Below are positions 17,407 to 25,623 of a DNA stretch of 39,063 nucleotides, one piece after another; position 1 is the first letter of the stretch; each line of letters starts with the position of its first letter. Location: assembly GCA_037623315.1 (NCBI GenBank), contig JBBJJH010000030.1, positions 1-39,063 of the forward strand. The letters are read 5' to 3'. A model generated the notes under the pieces. That model saw only the letters and a program-made list of their open reading frames with translations. It was not told the origin of the DNA and made no database searches. The translations under genes and the position numbers were made by a program. The stretch comes from Halanaerobiaceae bacterium ANBcell28. GTDB lineage: Bacteria; Bacillota; Halanaerobiia; Halanaerobiales; DTU029.

Positions 17407-18156
17407 ATGAGACTAGAGGGTAAGGTTGCAATTGTTACCGGTAGTTCTAGAGGGATAGGAGCCACTACAGCTGAATATCTTGCGAAAGAAGGAGCAGATA
17501 TAATTATTAACTATCCATTTGCTGGTGAAAAAGAAAATGCTGAAGAAGTAGTTGAAACTATTCAAAATATGGGTCGAAAAGCAATAATGATTGAAGCAGA
17601 TATTTCAAAAATGGATGAAGCAAAAAAACTAGTAAAGGAAAGTAAAGCAGAATTTGATCATATTGATATATTGGTCAATAATGCTGGTATTACGCGAGAT
17701 AATCTTATATTACGTATGAAAGAAGATGAATGGGATTCTGTTATTGCTGTTAATTTAAAAGGTGTGTTTAACTGTAGTAAAGCCATTTTAAGATCAATGA
17801 TGAAACAAAGAAGTGGGAAAATAATTAATCTTGCTTCTGTTGTTGGTATTATGGGAAATCTTGGTCAGGCTAATTATTCTGCCTCCAAAGCAGGTGTTAT
17901 TGGTTTTACTAAATCACTTGCTAAAGAAGTTTCCAGCAGAGGTATTACTGCAAATGCAGTAGCTCCAGGATTTATTGAATCACATATGACAGAAAATTTA
18001 CCTGAAAACGTAAAAAAGGATATGTTAGGCGCTATACCTTTAAATAAATTCGGAAAACAAGAAGATGTTGCTAATTTAATAGTATTTCTAGCTTCTGATG
18101 AAGCAAATTATATTAATGGTCAGGTTATTAATGTTGACGGTGGAATGGTAATGTGA
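17407..18156 (+). CDS. fabG: 3-oxoacyl-ACP reductase
   Basis: 249 aa, short-chain dehydrogenase/reductase. Reduces 3-ketoacyl-ACP with NADPH. TGSSRGIGATTAE is the dinucleotide-binding loop, NNAG the structural motif, and Ser144, Tyr157, Lys161 (YSASK) the catalytic set; the end VDGGMVM is typical of FabG. Shine-Dalgarno GAGGGGG 8-9 nt upstream. It is followed 15 nt later by acpP. Confidence 0.96.
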   Translation: MRLEGKVAIVTGSSRGIGATTAEYLAKEGADIIINYPFAGEKENAEEVVETIQNMGRKAIMIEADISKMDEAKKLVKESKAEFDHIDILVNNAGITRDNLILRMKEDEWDSVIAVNLKGVFNCSKAILRSMMKQRSGKIINLASVVGIMGNLGQANYSASKAGVIGFTKSLAKEVSSRGITANAVAPGFIESHMTENLPENVKKDMLGAIPLNKFGKQEDVANLIVFLASDEANYINGQVINVDGGMVM

Positions 18157-18171
18157 AAGGAGGTGAAATAA

Positions 18172-18405
<234 letters not shown>

Positions 18406-18429
18406 AAATTTTATGAATTATAAGAAGGG

Positions 18430-18458
18430 GGGGGCTCCGCTTATAATGGAGCCTTGCT
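18430..18458 (+). other. GC-rich hairpin between acpP and fabF
   Basis: Arms GGCTCC and GGAGCC (18433-18438, 18448-18453) around a 9-nt loop, preceded by a run of eight G. No T run follows, so it is not a normal terminator; it could protect the 3' end of an acpP message or partly uncouple fabF. Confidence 0.5.
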
Positions 18459-18548
18459 CTACTTATATATTATGAAAAATGGCTGCTTAGATATATTTAA
18501 TAATACAATTATTTTGAATTTGTTCCTACTTAAAAAGGGGGGATATTT

Positions 18549-19787
18549 ATGGAAAGAAAAGTCGTTATTACAGGTTTAGGTGTTGTTTCTGCACTTGGTA
18601 CAGAATTAGATATTTTTTGGAATAATATAATAAATTCTAAATCTGGGATAAGTAATATTAGTAAATTTGATGTAAGTAATTATCCTAGTAAAATTGGTGC
18701 TGAAATTAAAGACTTTAAGCCTGAAGAATATATTGATCGAAAAGAAATCAAAAGGCTAGCTTTATTTACTCAATATGCTATTTATGCAGCTAATAAGGCT
18801 TTAGAGGATTCTGGTCTTGAAATTGATGAAAATAATGCTGATCAAGTTGGTGTTTTAATTGGTTCTGGAATAGGCGGAATAGAGGTATTGGAAGATCAGA
18901 TTGAAAAATTGATTAAAAAAGGACCAAGACGGGTAAGTCCATTTTTTATACCTATGATGATATCAAATATGGCTTCAGGCCATGTTTCTATATATACTGG
19001 GGCTAAGGGTCCTAATAGTAATGCTGTTACAGCTTGTGCTTCTGGGACAAGTGCTATTGGCGAGGCAGCAGAAATGATTAAACGTGGAGATGCTGATATC
19101 ATGATTGCTGGTGGAACAGAAGGAGCTATTTCTCCATCTGCAGTAGCAGGATTTGCTAATATGAAAGCACTTACTACCAGAAATGATGAACCCAGTAGAG
19201 CCAGTCGTCCATTTGATGCTGAACGTGATGGATTTGTAATTGGAGAAGGTAGTGGTGTAATAATTCTAGAGGAATTAGAATCAGCACGACAAAGAGGAGC
19301 AAAGATATATGCTGAACTTATAGGCTATGGTAGTTCAGGAGATGCTCATCATATAACCCAGCCATCACCTGGTGGTGAAGGTGCAGCTAGGGCTATGGAA
19401 ATGGCAATAAAGAAAGCTGGTATAGAGAAAAACGCATTAGATTATATTAATGCACATGGAACATCGACACCGCTAAATGATAAGTTTGAAACAATGGGTA
19501 TAAAAAGTGTTTTTAAAGACCATGCTTATGATTTAATGGTAAGTTCAACAAAATCAATGACTGGTCATCTTTTAGGTGCAGCAGGTGGTGTTGAAGCAGT
19601 TATTTGTGCTAAATCTATCTATGAGGGTATAGTACCTCCTACTATAAATTATGAAAATCCTGATCCGGATTGTGATCTGGATTATGTACCTAATGAGGCT
19701 CGTAATGTTGCTGTAAAGTATGCTATGAGTAATTCATTTGGATTTGGAGGGCAAAATGCTTGCCTTGTTTTTGGGAAAGATGAATAA
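18549..19787 (+). CDS. fabF: beta-ketoacyl-ACP synthase II
   Basis: 412 aa. Elongating condensing enzyme. Catalytic Cys163 is in TACASGT, with His residues in [12 protein letters not shown] and in [11 protein letters not shown], and the Phe-gate end [18 protein letters not shown] and [11 protein letters not shown] are further family marks. Shine-Dalgarno AAAAGGGGGG. Preceded by a 143-bp gap with a hairpin but no obvious new promoter; followed 16 nt later by rnc. Confidence 0.96.
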   Translation: MERKVVITGLGVVSALGTELDIFWNNIINSKSGISNISKFDVSNYPSKIGAEIKDFKPEEYIDRKEIKRLALFTQYAIYAANKALEDSGLEIDENNADQVGVLIGSGIGGIEVLEDQIEKLIKKGPRRVSPFFIPMMISNMASGHVSIYTGAKGPNSNAVTACASGTSAIGEAAEMIKRGDADIMIAGGTEGAISPSAVAGFANMKALTTRNDEPSRASRPFDAERDGFVIGEGSGVIILEELESARQRGAKIYAELIGYGSSGDAHHITQPSPGGEGAARAMEMAIKKAGIEKNALDYINAHGTSTPLNDKFETMGIKSVFKDHAYDLMVSSTKSMTGHLLGAAGGVEAVICAKSIYEGIVPPTINYENPDPDCDLDYVPNEARNVAVKYAMSNSFGFGGQNACLVFGKDE

Positions 19788-19803
19788 ATAAAGGAGCAAT
19801 TTT

Positions 19804-20514
19804 ATGCTTTTATCTGATTTTGAAAACTTAATTTTAGATCTAGAAAAAAAGCTAATGCTTAAGTTTAATGATAAAAAGCTTTTACAAAGAGCTTTTACCC
19901 ATAAGTCTTTTAGTAATGAAAATACCGAGCTTAGATTGCGAGATAATGAAAGACTTGAATTTCTAGGAGATTCTGTTTTGAGTTTAGTAATTAGCACTTA
20001 TATTTTTGAAAATTTTCCTGATTATCCAGAAGGAGAATTAGCCAAAATGCGATCTGTAATAGTAAGTGAGCCTGTATTGGCAATTAAGGCTCGCTCATTG
20101 AATTTAGGTAAATATCTTTTGCTAGGCAAGGGTGAAGAACTTTCAGGTGGTCGAGGTCGAGAATCTATTTTAGCTGATGTTGTAGAGGCTTTGATAGCAG
20201 CGATTTATATAGACATGGGTATTAGTGTTGCCCAAAAGTTTATAATAGAATTGTTTGAGGATATTATTATTGATGTAGAGCAAGGGAATTACATTCAAGA
20301 TTATAAAACAATACTGCAAGAAATCATACAAAAAGATAATTTAGATAGGCCCTTATACTTGGTAGTAAAAGAAAAGGGTCCTGATCATAATAAAGTCTTT
20401 ACTGTTGAAGTTAAACACCAGGATAGAGTTCTTGGCATAGGAAATGGTTCCAGTAAAAAAGAAGCAGAACAAAATGCAGCTAAACTTGCTCTTAAAAAAT
20501 TAAAAATGATTTAA
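19804..20514 (+). CDS. rnc: ribonuclease III
   Basis: 236 aa. Cuts double-stranded RNA, processing rRNA precursors. The RNase III signature NERLEFLGDSVL (48-59) carries the metal-binding acidic residues, and a second acidic site lies in ILADVVEALIAAIY. A C-terminal double-stranded RNA-binding domain (about 160-236) ends GSSKKEAEQNAAKLALKKL. Follows acpP-fabF as in many Bacillota, though smc and ftsY, its usual followers, are absent here. Confidence 0.96.
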   Translation: MLLSDFENLILDLEKKLMLKFNDKKLLQRAFTHKSFSNENTELRLRDNERLEFLGDSVLSLVISTYIFENFPDYPEGELAKMRSVIVSEPVLAIKARSLNLGKYLLLGKGEELSGGRGRESILADVVEALIAAIYIDMGISVAQKFIIELFEDIIIDVEQGNYIQDYKTILQEIIQKDNLDRPLYLVVKEKGPDHNKVFTVEVKHQDRVLGIGNGSSKKEAEQNAAKLALKKLKMI

Positions 20515-20534
20515 TTTATTAAACTTAAATAAAT

Positions 20535-20590
20535 CCGGGATAATTAATAATAGAAGCACATAAAAATATATTAAAGATTATTCCCGGGGG
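20535..20590 (+). promoter_or_regulatory. hairpin touching the Shine-Dalgarno of the next gene
   Basis: CCGGGATAAT (20535-20544) can pair with ATTATTCCCGG (20577-20587) with one bulged T, closing a 32-nt loop. The 3' arm includes the first Gs of the GGGGG Shine-Dalgarno (20586-20590) for the downstream TTG start, so it may limit translation. No T run follows. Confidence 0.45.
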
Positions 20591-20598
20591 TGTTTTAT

Positions 20599-21078
20599 TT
20601 GAGAAATTTTTTGGAGATGGTAGAAAAATTTCTTGTTAATTTTATAGTGATTGGTTTAATTCTTTTAATTAGTTTACAATTAATTATGAGGACTGATATG
20701 GGTTATCAAAGAATCAAAAATTTAGAGTATTCGCTTAGGAATGTGCTTCATGAAGATGAAACTGTTGAAGTTTTTGCTAGACCACAAAGTTTTTCTGAAG
20801 GAAAAATTCTTATTTCTCTAGAACAGGATTATTCTCTACCTCAAGTATGGCTAGTGAAGAATGGTACTAGAGTAGCTAATTTTTCAGCTGGTTTTGTGGA
20901 AATAGCTATTAGTGAAGGAGACTTTTTATTAATAGATTCAAAATTTTATGATCAAGCTTTGACTCTAGAGATTAAAGAGATAAGTCCAAATGTGAGGTCC
21001 TGGCATGTAGGTCAGCAATTTAGAGTATTTTCTGAAGAAAAAAGACTTGGTGTTGTGGAATTTTATGATAAATTATAA
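20599..21078 (+). CDS. small membrane-anchored protein, function unknown
   Basis: 159 aa, not recognised. One N-terminal transmembrane helix (about 9-28, NFIVIGLILLISLQLIM) then a 125-residue domain with beta-rich, repeated-strand character, probably extracytoplasmic, containing LPQVWLVKNGTRVANFSAGFVEI. No Cys. Starts with TTG at 20599, 8 nt after GGGGG; a GTG at 20590 overlaps that site. It lies between rnc and the aromatic genes and has no clear link to either. Confidence 0.6.
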   Translation: MRNFLEMVEKFLVNFIVIGLILLISLQLIMRTDMGYQRIKNLEYSLRNVLHEDETVEVFARPQSFSEGKILISLEQDYSLPQVWLVKNGTRVANFSAGFVEIAISEGDFLLIDSKFYDQALTLEIKEISPNVRSWHVGQQFRVFSEEKRLGVVEFYDKL

Positions 21079-21094
21079 TAATTTATTAAAAGTA

Positions 21095-21122
21095 CTGGAC
21101 AATAAAAACTTAATATGATAAA
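21095..21122 (+). promoter_or_regulatory. promoter of aroH-aroF-tyrA
   Basis: TGGACA (21095-21100) and TAAAAT (about 21118-21123) are separated by 17 nt. Transcription would start just before the attenuator-like hairpin in the leader. Confidence 0.5.
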
Positions 21123-21136
21123 ATGTTTAAAATTAG

Positions 21137-21193
21137 TAACACCCTGAATAGTGTCTGAATTAACTAGGCAATTTACTGGGTGTTAATTTTTTT
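21137..21193 (+). terminator. leader terminator / attenuator ahead of aroH
   Basis: TAACACCC (21137-21144) pairs with GGGTGTTA (21178-21185), followed by seven T. The 33-nt loop can fold further (TAGT with ACTA). An alternative pairing of ACAC (21139-21142 region) with GTGT (about 21150-21154) would break the terminator stem. Because it lies after a promoter and before aroH it may be a transcription attenuator for the aromatic operon; alternatively it only ends the preceding gene. Confidence 0.6.
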
Positions 21194-21216
21194 AAAAATA
21201 TTTGGAGTGAATAATA

Positions 21217-21573
21217 ATGAGAGCAATACGTGGAGCAATAACTGTAGAAGAGGATAAAGAAGACGAAGTGCTTCAAGCAAGTGAAGAAATACTTAAAGAA
21301 ATAATAAATGAAAATGATCTCCAGCTTGAAGAATTTGTAAGTGTTACATTCACAGCTACAGCTGATATAAAAAGTGTTTATCCTGCAGTAGCAGCTCGAA
21401 AACTGGGCTTAGATAATGTGCCCTTATTGTGTTTTCAGGAGATGAAAGTTGAAAATTCTTTGCGAAAATGTATTAGAATTATGGTTTATATTAATAGAGA
21501 TTGTAAACTTGATGATATAAAACATGTCTACTTACGAAAGGCTGTAAATTTACGGCCAGATTTAAATAATTAA
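21217..21573 (+). CDS. aroH: chorismate mutase, AroH type
   Basis: 118 aa, monofunctional AroH-fold chorismate mutase (trimeric, as in Bacillus subtilis), converting chorismate to prephenate. Family segments: RAIRGAITVEEDKEDEV at the start with Arg of the active site, EFVSVTFTATADIKSVYPAVAAR, VPLLCFQEM, and RIMVYIN then HVYLRKAVNLRPDL at the end. Shine-Dalgarno GGAG with the ATG at 21217. It opens the operon with aroF 31 bp downstream, joining flux into Phe/Tyr with the first step of the shikimate pathway. Confidence 0.94.
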   Translation: MRAIRGAITVEEDKEDEVLQASEEILKEIINENDLQLEEFVSVTFTATADIKSVYPAVAARKLGLDNVPLLCFQEMKVENSLRKCIRIMVYINRDCKLDDIKHVYLRKAVNLRPDLNN

Positions 21574-21604
21574 AAAAAGAAGAGATTAGAGAGGAGAGAG
21601 TAGT

Positions 21605-22624
21605 ATGATTATTGTAATGAAAGAAAATGCATCAAAAGAACAGATATCTAAGGTGACTAGACGAGTTGAGGAACTAGGTTATACTCCACATCCTTCCAGG
21701 GGTACACAGAGGATGATTATTGGTATTATTGGAGATCTTGATCGAGAAGAATTGATTGACTCATTGGGGGCACATCCTGGTGTAGAAAAACTAGTTCCTA
21801 TTGTGGAACCATATAAGTTAGTTGGTAAAACTTTCAAAAAAGAGTCATCAGTAATTGAAATAATTGATGGTGTAAAAATTGGTGGTAAGGAAATTTGTAT
21901 GATGGCTGGACCCTGTGCTGTAGAGAGTGAAGAACAATTAATGTCAACTGCTATTGCAGTAAAAAAAGCAGGGGCAAAAGTCCTCAGAGGTGGTGCTTTT
22001 AAACCACGTACATCTCCATATAGTTTCCAGGGTCTTGAAGAAGAGGGTTTAAAAATATTACGCAGAGCTGGTAATGAGACAGGCCTGGCAGTAGTAACAG
22101 AAGTAGTTGACCCAAGAGATGTTGAGTTAGTGGAAAATTATGCAGATGTTTTTCAGATTGGTGCACGTAATATGCAAAACTTTTTTCTTTTAAGAGAAGT
22201 AGGGAAAAGTCAAAAGCCAGTAATGATAAAAAGGGGTATGAGTGCGACATATAAAGAGTTTTTGATGGCTGCCGAATATATAATGTCAGAGGGTAATTAC
22301 AATGTTATTTTATGTGAAAGAGGTATAAGAACTTTTGAAGACCACACTCGTAATACTCTGGACTTAGTAAGTGTACCTGTATTTAAGAGCCTTAGTCATT
22401 TACCAGTAGTAATTGACCCAAGTCATGGAACAGGACATTGGGATCTTGTAAAACCTGCTTCAAAAGGTGCTATTGCTATGGGTGCTGACGGTTTAATTGT
22501 TGAGGTTCATCCTGAGCCAACAAGAGCTCTTAGTGATGGTCAACAATCACTTAAGTTTGAAACATTTAATGAACTAATAGAAGATTTGAAACCTATAGCT
22601 AAAGCTGTGGATCGTGAAATATAA
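21605..22624 (+). CDS. aroF: 3-deoxy-7-phosphoheptulonate (DAHP) synthase, I-beta type
   Basis: 339 aa. First enzyme of aromatic synthesis: PEP plus erythrose-4-phosphate to DAHP. An N-terminal ferredoxin-like regulatory domain of about 70 residues (MIIVMKENASKEQI to VEKLVPI), as in Thermotoga-type enzymes, is followed by the KDO8P/DAHP barrel with MAGPCAVESEEQL, LRGGAFKPRTSPYSFQG, QIGARNMQNF, MIKRGM, CERGIRTFE and VIDPSHGTGH. Type I-beta enzymes with this domain are normally inhibited by tyrosine or phenylalanine (family knowledge). Its Shine-Dalgarno AGAGGAGAGAG overlaps several GAG/TAG triplets. The stop is 1 nt from tyrA. Confidence 0.95.
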   Translation: MIIVMKENASKEQISKVTRRVEELGYTPHPSRGTQRMIIGIIGDLDREELIDSLGAHPGVEKLVPIVEPYKLVGKTFKKESSVIEIIDGVKIGGKEICMMAGPCAVESEEQLMSTAIAVKKAGAKVLRGGAFKPRTSPYSFQGLEEEGLKILRRAGNETGLAVVTEVVDPRDVELVENYADVFQIGARNMQNFFLLREVGKSQKPVMIKRGMSATYKEFLMAAEYIMSEGNYNVILCERGIRTFEDHTRNTLDLVSVPVFKSLSHLPVVIDPSHGTGHWDLVKPASKGAIAMGADGLIVEVHPEPTRALSDGQQSLKFETFNELIEDLKPIAKAVDREI

Positions 22625-22625
22625 A

Positions 22626-23516
22626 ATGAATATTGGAATAATCGGACTTGGCTTAATGGGCGGTTCTTTGGCTCTAGCTTTGAAAGATAATTTTGATAAG
22701 CTTAAATTATATGGTCTTGATAAGGATCAAAAAAACCTAAGTTATGTTAAAAAAAATAAAATAATAGATAAAATTATAGATAATGAAAATATATCAAAAT
22801 TAGATATAATATTTATTGCAGTACCTGTGAGATCAGTAGTTAAAGTTATTACTGATCTCCTGCCATATATAGATTCTGAAAAAACTATAGTAAGTGATAT
22901 GGGAAGTACTAAAGAATATATTTGTCAGGAAATTAAAGAAAACTTTCCTGAGCTTCAATTTGTGGCAGGACATCCTATGACAGGTAAAGAGCTTAGTGGT
23001 CCTGAGTATGCATCTGCAAGCCTATTCAAAGAGAAAACTTACGTAATAATTAGAGATGATAGTGAAATAGAGGATGATTCGAGGGAAAATGGGATTTTAA
23101 ATGAAAGCAAAGATACGGGTAATTATAATAATTTAATAAATCTATTAAAAGGAATTGGGGCAAAATTAGTATTTATGAATGCTAGAAGACATGATGAGAT
23201 AGTTGCTTTAACAAGTCACTTACCCCATTTACTTGCAGCAGCAAGCGTTAATCTACTTGCGGATTCAGAAAATAAATATTCTGAAATGTCCAAGATTATG
23301 GGACAGGGTTTTAGAGATTTTACCAGGATTGCTGGCTGTAATCCAGAAATGTGGCAGGATATTTTTGTGACTAATAAGAAAGCTATTATTGAGAATCTTG
23401 ATGCTTTTCTAGATGGAATGAATAAGTTTAAGATAGCTTTGGAAGAAGATAACGAGGATATGATCTATAAATTGATGTCATCAGCTCGAAAACGTCGGCT
23501 ATCACTGGAGGAGTAA
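22626..23516 (+). CDS. tyrA: prephenate dehydrogenase
   Basis: 296 aa. Oxidative decarboxylation of prephenate to 4-hydroxyphenylpyruvate for tyrosine. Rossmann motif GLGLMGGSLALAL at the N-terminus, AVPVRSVV, the catalytic-region motif AGHPMTGKELSGPEYA, TSHLPHLLAAA and GFRDFTRIAGCNPEMWQDIF. It ends at about 296 aa, so it lacks the C-terminal ACT domain present in the longer Bacillus enzyme and is probably not regulated that way. The ATG at 22626 is 1 nt after the aroF stop with no strong Shine-Dalgarno, so it is likely translationally coupled; GTG at 22614 is an alternative. Its last five codons lie in the left arm of a long inverted repeat. Confidence 0.93.
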   Translation: MNIGIIGLGLMGGSLALALKDNFDKLKLYGLDKDQKNLSYVKKNKIIDKIIDNENISKLDIIFIAVPVRSVVKVITDLLPYIDSEKTIVSDMGSTKEYICQEIKENFPELQFVAGHPMTGKELSGPEYASASLFKEKTYVIIRDDSEIEDDSRENGILNESKDTGNYNNLINLLKGIGAKLVFMNARRHDEIVALTSHLPHLLAAASVNLLADSENKYSEMSKIMGQGFRDFTRIAGCNPEMWQDIFVTNKKAIIENLDAFLDGMNKFKIALEEDNEDMIYKLMSSARKRRLSLEE

Positions 23517-23835
23517 ATTCATATATGATAATTCTCGAGTTTATAAGCCAGGTTAGACATAACTTCATTCGCAAAAAATAGCTTAAACAAACTCCTCTTC
23601 CAGGTTCTGAATAAGAAAACAAACTAAGATAGTAGAATATAATGGTACAGTGCAACGCAAGTTGATTCGCTAGTACTGGCCTCAACAATGCGTTTATAAT
23701 AGAAGAGGGCAGTGATTTGTTAAACATTCATATCCTTCCATGCGGTGCTGGATCTATTTTAAATGCTCATTCAGAATATGTCTAACCTTAAATTTAGCAA
23801 ATAGAGTTTTTCCTAAAGAGATTTACTCCTCCAGT
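23504..23835. repeat. 332-bp degenerate palindromic element
   Basis: Outer arms ACTGGAGGAGTAAAT (23504-23518) and its exact reverse complement (23821-23835) bound a region whose inner parts also match in inverse: AGGTTAGACATA (23550-23561) with TATGTCTAACCT (23777-23788), similar segments further in (AAACAAACTCCTCTTCC against GAAGAGG...TTTGTT), and a central hairpin AACGCA...GTTGA with TCAAC...TGCGTT. The offsets on both sides agree within 1-2 nt. No ORF of merit is inside. It resembles an old MITE-like or other fold-back element; the left arm covers the tyrA stop codon. The rest of the gap to 23929 is homopurine-rich. Confidence 0.65.
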
Positions 23836-23929
23836 TGAGTAGGCTTATGAGCAAGATGTAGCAAATTATGAGATTGTAGGAGAGGGAGAAAGAGGAAGAA
23901 AAAAGATGAGGATGAGAAGGTGAGTAGAA

Positions 23930-25225
23930 ATGATTTTTAAGACAAAAGCTTGTAGCTCTGTTAAAGGGAAGATTAAAATACCAGGTGATAAATCTATATC
24001 ACATCGGTCCCTAATTTTTTCAGCTATTGCTGAGGGAAAGAGTACTATACATGGCATGCTTGAGAGTGAGGATTGCTTAAATACTAAAAAGGCTTTTCAG
24101 GCTATGGGTGTTGATATTCAGAAAGCTGATAAGGGAACTTATCATGTTGAGGGTGTTGGTCTTCATGGTTTAAAGGCTGCTGATAATGTTATTGATTGTG
24201 GTAACTCAGGTACTACAATGAGATTATTATCAGGTTTATTGGCAGCTCAGGATTTTTTAACAGTTTTAACAGGTGATAGTTCTCTTCGTAAAAGACCTAT
24301 GGATAGAATTATGATTCCATTGTCGTCAATGGGAGCCCAAATATGGGCAAGAAATGATATTCATGCACCACTGGCAATTAAAGGGCAAGAGTTAAAAGGG
24401 ATTGAATATGTACAAGAGGTTGCTAGTGCCCAAGTTAAGTCAGCTATTATTCTGGCTGGCCTATATAGTGAAGGTAATACCAGGGTGATAGAGCCTGCAA
24501 GCTCTCGTGATCACACAGAAAGAATGTTAAGCAGTTTTGGTTTGGATTTAAAGATAGATAATAATATTATTGAACTTCAGAAAGATAGAGAAATTCGATT
24601 GACTGCACAGGAAATTACTGTACCTGGTGATATATCTTCAGCAGCTTTTATGATTGCTGCTGCTTTAATTGTCAAAGATAGTGATCTTATAATTGAAAAT
24701 GTAGGTGTTAATCATACAAGAGATGGTATTTTGAGAGTACTTGAAGATATGGAAGCTAATATAGAACTATTTAATAAAAGATCAAGTGGTGGAGAAGAAG
24801 TTGCTGATATTCGTGTCACTAGTAGTGAATTAAAAGCTACTACTATTGAGGGAGATATAATTCCTAGCTTAATTGATGAAATACCACTAATTGCAGTTTT
24901 GAGTACTCAAGCAGAAGGGAAAACAATTATAAGAGATGCTCATGAACTGAGAGTTAAAGAAAGCGATCGTGTTAAAACCACCTGTGATGGTTTAAGAAAA
25001 CTTGGTGTTGATGTAGAAGAATTAGAAGATGGTATGATTATAAATGGTCCTGTAAAACTCGAAGCTGACAATGTATCCATAGAAACATATCATGATCACC
25101 GCATAGCCATGTCTTTTGCTATAGCAGGACTTATTACCGATGGTGTAATAGATATTAAGAATGCAGAGTCTATTAACACATCTTTTCCTGAATTTCCAAA
25201 CTTACTTAATGAAATTTCTAAGTAA
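23930..25225 (+). CDS. aroA: 3-phosphoshikimate 1-carboxyvinyltransferase (EPSP synthase)
   Basis: 431 aa. Joins PEP to shikimate-3-phosphate, the sixth shikimate step. Visible blocks: PGDKSISHRSLIFSAIAEG, CGNSGTTMRLLSGLLAA, SAQVKSAIILAGL, SRDHTERML, PGDISSAAFMIAAALI, IIPSLIDEIPLIAVL, HELRVKESDRV and YHDHRIAMSFAIAGL, all in the family order, so it is full length and intact. The GNSGTTMRLL form of the PEP-site motif resembles class II enzymes. GAGAAGGTGAG precedes the ATG in a strikingly purine-rich stretch (23870-23929). It is separated from tyrA by the palindromic element. Confidence 0.95.
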   Translation: MIFKTKACSSVKGKIKIPGDKSISHRSLIFSAIAEGKSTIHGMLESEDCLNTKKAFQAMGVDIQKADKGTYHVEGVGLHGLKAADNVIDCGNSGTTMRLLSGLLAAQDFLTVLTGDSSLRKRPMDRIMIPLSSMGAQIWARNDIHAPLAIKGQELKGIEYVQEVASAQVKSAIILAGLYSEGNTRVIEPASSRDHTERMLSSFGLDLKIDNNIIELQKDREIRLTAQEITVPGDISSAAFMIAAALIVKDSDLIIENVGVNHTRDGILRVLEDMEANIELFNKRSSGGEEVADIRVTSSELKATTIEGDIIPSLIDEIPLIAVLSTQAEGKTIIRDAHELRVKESDRVKTTCDGLRKLGVDVEELEDGMIINGPVKLEADNVSIETYHDHRIAMSFAIAGLITDGVIDIKNAESINTSFPEFPNLLNEISK

Positions 25226-25314
25226 TCCACTGAAGCTTGCTTTAAAGATTAGCTCCAAAGAGTTTTAGTGCTAGGTAGTTTTTGCAAAAAAAATTAAAAA
25301 AATGAAATTAGCTA

Positions 25315-25342
25315 TTGACTTTTGCTAAAATCCTTATATAAT
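25315..25342 (+). promoter_or_regulatory. promoter of trpE-trpG
   Basis: TTGACT (25315-25320) and TATAAT (25337-25342), 16-nt spacer. The start of transcription would be at about 25349, so the first (G/U)AG triplets are at the very 5' end of the RNA. Confidence 0.7.
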
Positions 25343-25352
25343 ATATAGTAAG

Positions 25353-25407
25353 TAGCTGAGCCTGAGTACAGAGAGTTAAGTTGAGAAGAGAAGAGATGAG
25401 TTGAGAG
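25353..25407 (+). promoter_or_regulatory. candidate TRAP (MtrB) binding site in the trpE leader
   Basis: (G/U)AG triplets begin at 25353, 25358, 25364, 25371/25373, 25383, 25388, 25393, 25398 and 25403, with an AAG variant at 25378. From 25373 on, seven triplets sit exactly 5 nt apart (2-nt spacers). TRAP binds 9-11 (G/U)AG repeats with 2-3-nt spacers (established in Bacillus). It begins at the predicted 5' end of the trpE transcript. Binding is predicted, not shown; no mtrB is in this window. Confidence 0.7.
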
Positions 25408-25534
25408 TAAAAATATAAAACTTTGCATGAAGATATTCTTTATTCATGTGCTGTTGTATATTAACGACTATTATTATTATTAAAAAACAATGATATTATT
25501 CTCTTTTTTTATGATAAATACTTAACTAGATTAT

Positions 25535-25562
25535 AAACTAGGGCTTAGGCCCTAGTTTTTTG
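25535..25562 (+). terminator. trp leader terminator (attenuator)
   Basis: A 10-bp stem (arms 25535-25544 and 25549-25558, core ACTAGGGC / GCCCTAGT) with a TTAG loop, then T-rich. It lies about 185 nt into the trpE leader and 76 nt before the start codon. GCTGAGCCT (25355-25363), inside the triplet array, can pair with GGGCTTAGGC (25541-25550), an antiterminator that excludes this stem. Confidence 0.8.
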
Positions 25563-25623
25563 TTTTATATAAAATGATTTAAGTTTTAATAGCTACTTAA
25601 TATCTAAATAATAAAATAAAAAT

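Noticed and set aside
18421-18458. Intrinsic terminator between acpP and fabF
   Set aside because: The GC-rich stem lacks a following T run, and no clear new promoter precedes fabF.
23428-23727. 99-codon minus-strand open frame over the tyrA end
   Set aside because: It runs antisense to tyrA and through the palindromic element, has no Shine-Dalgarno and no family resemblance.
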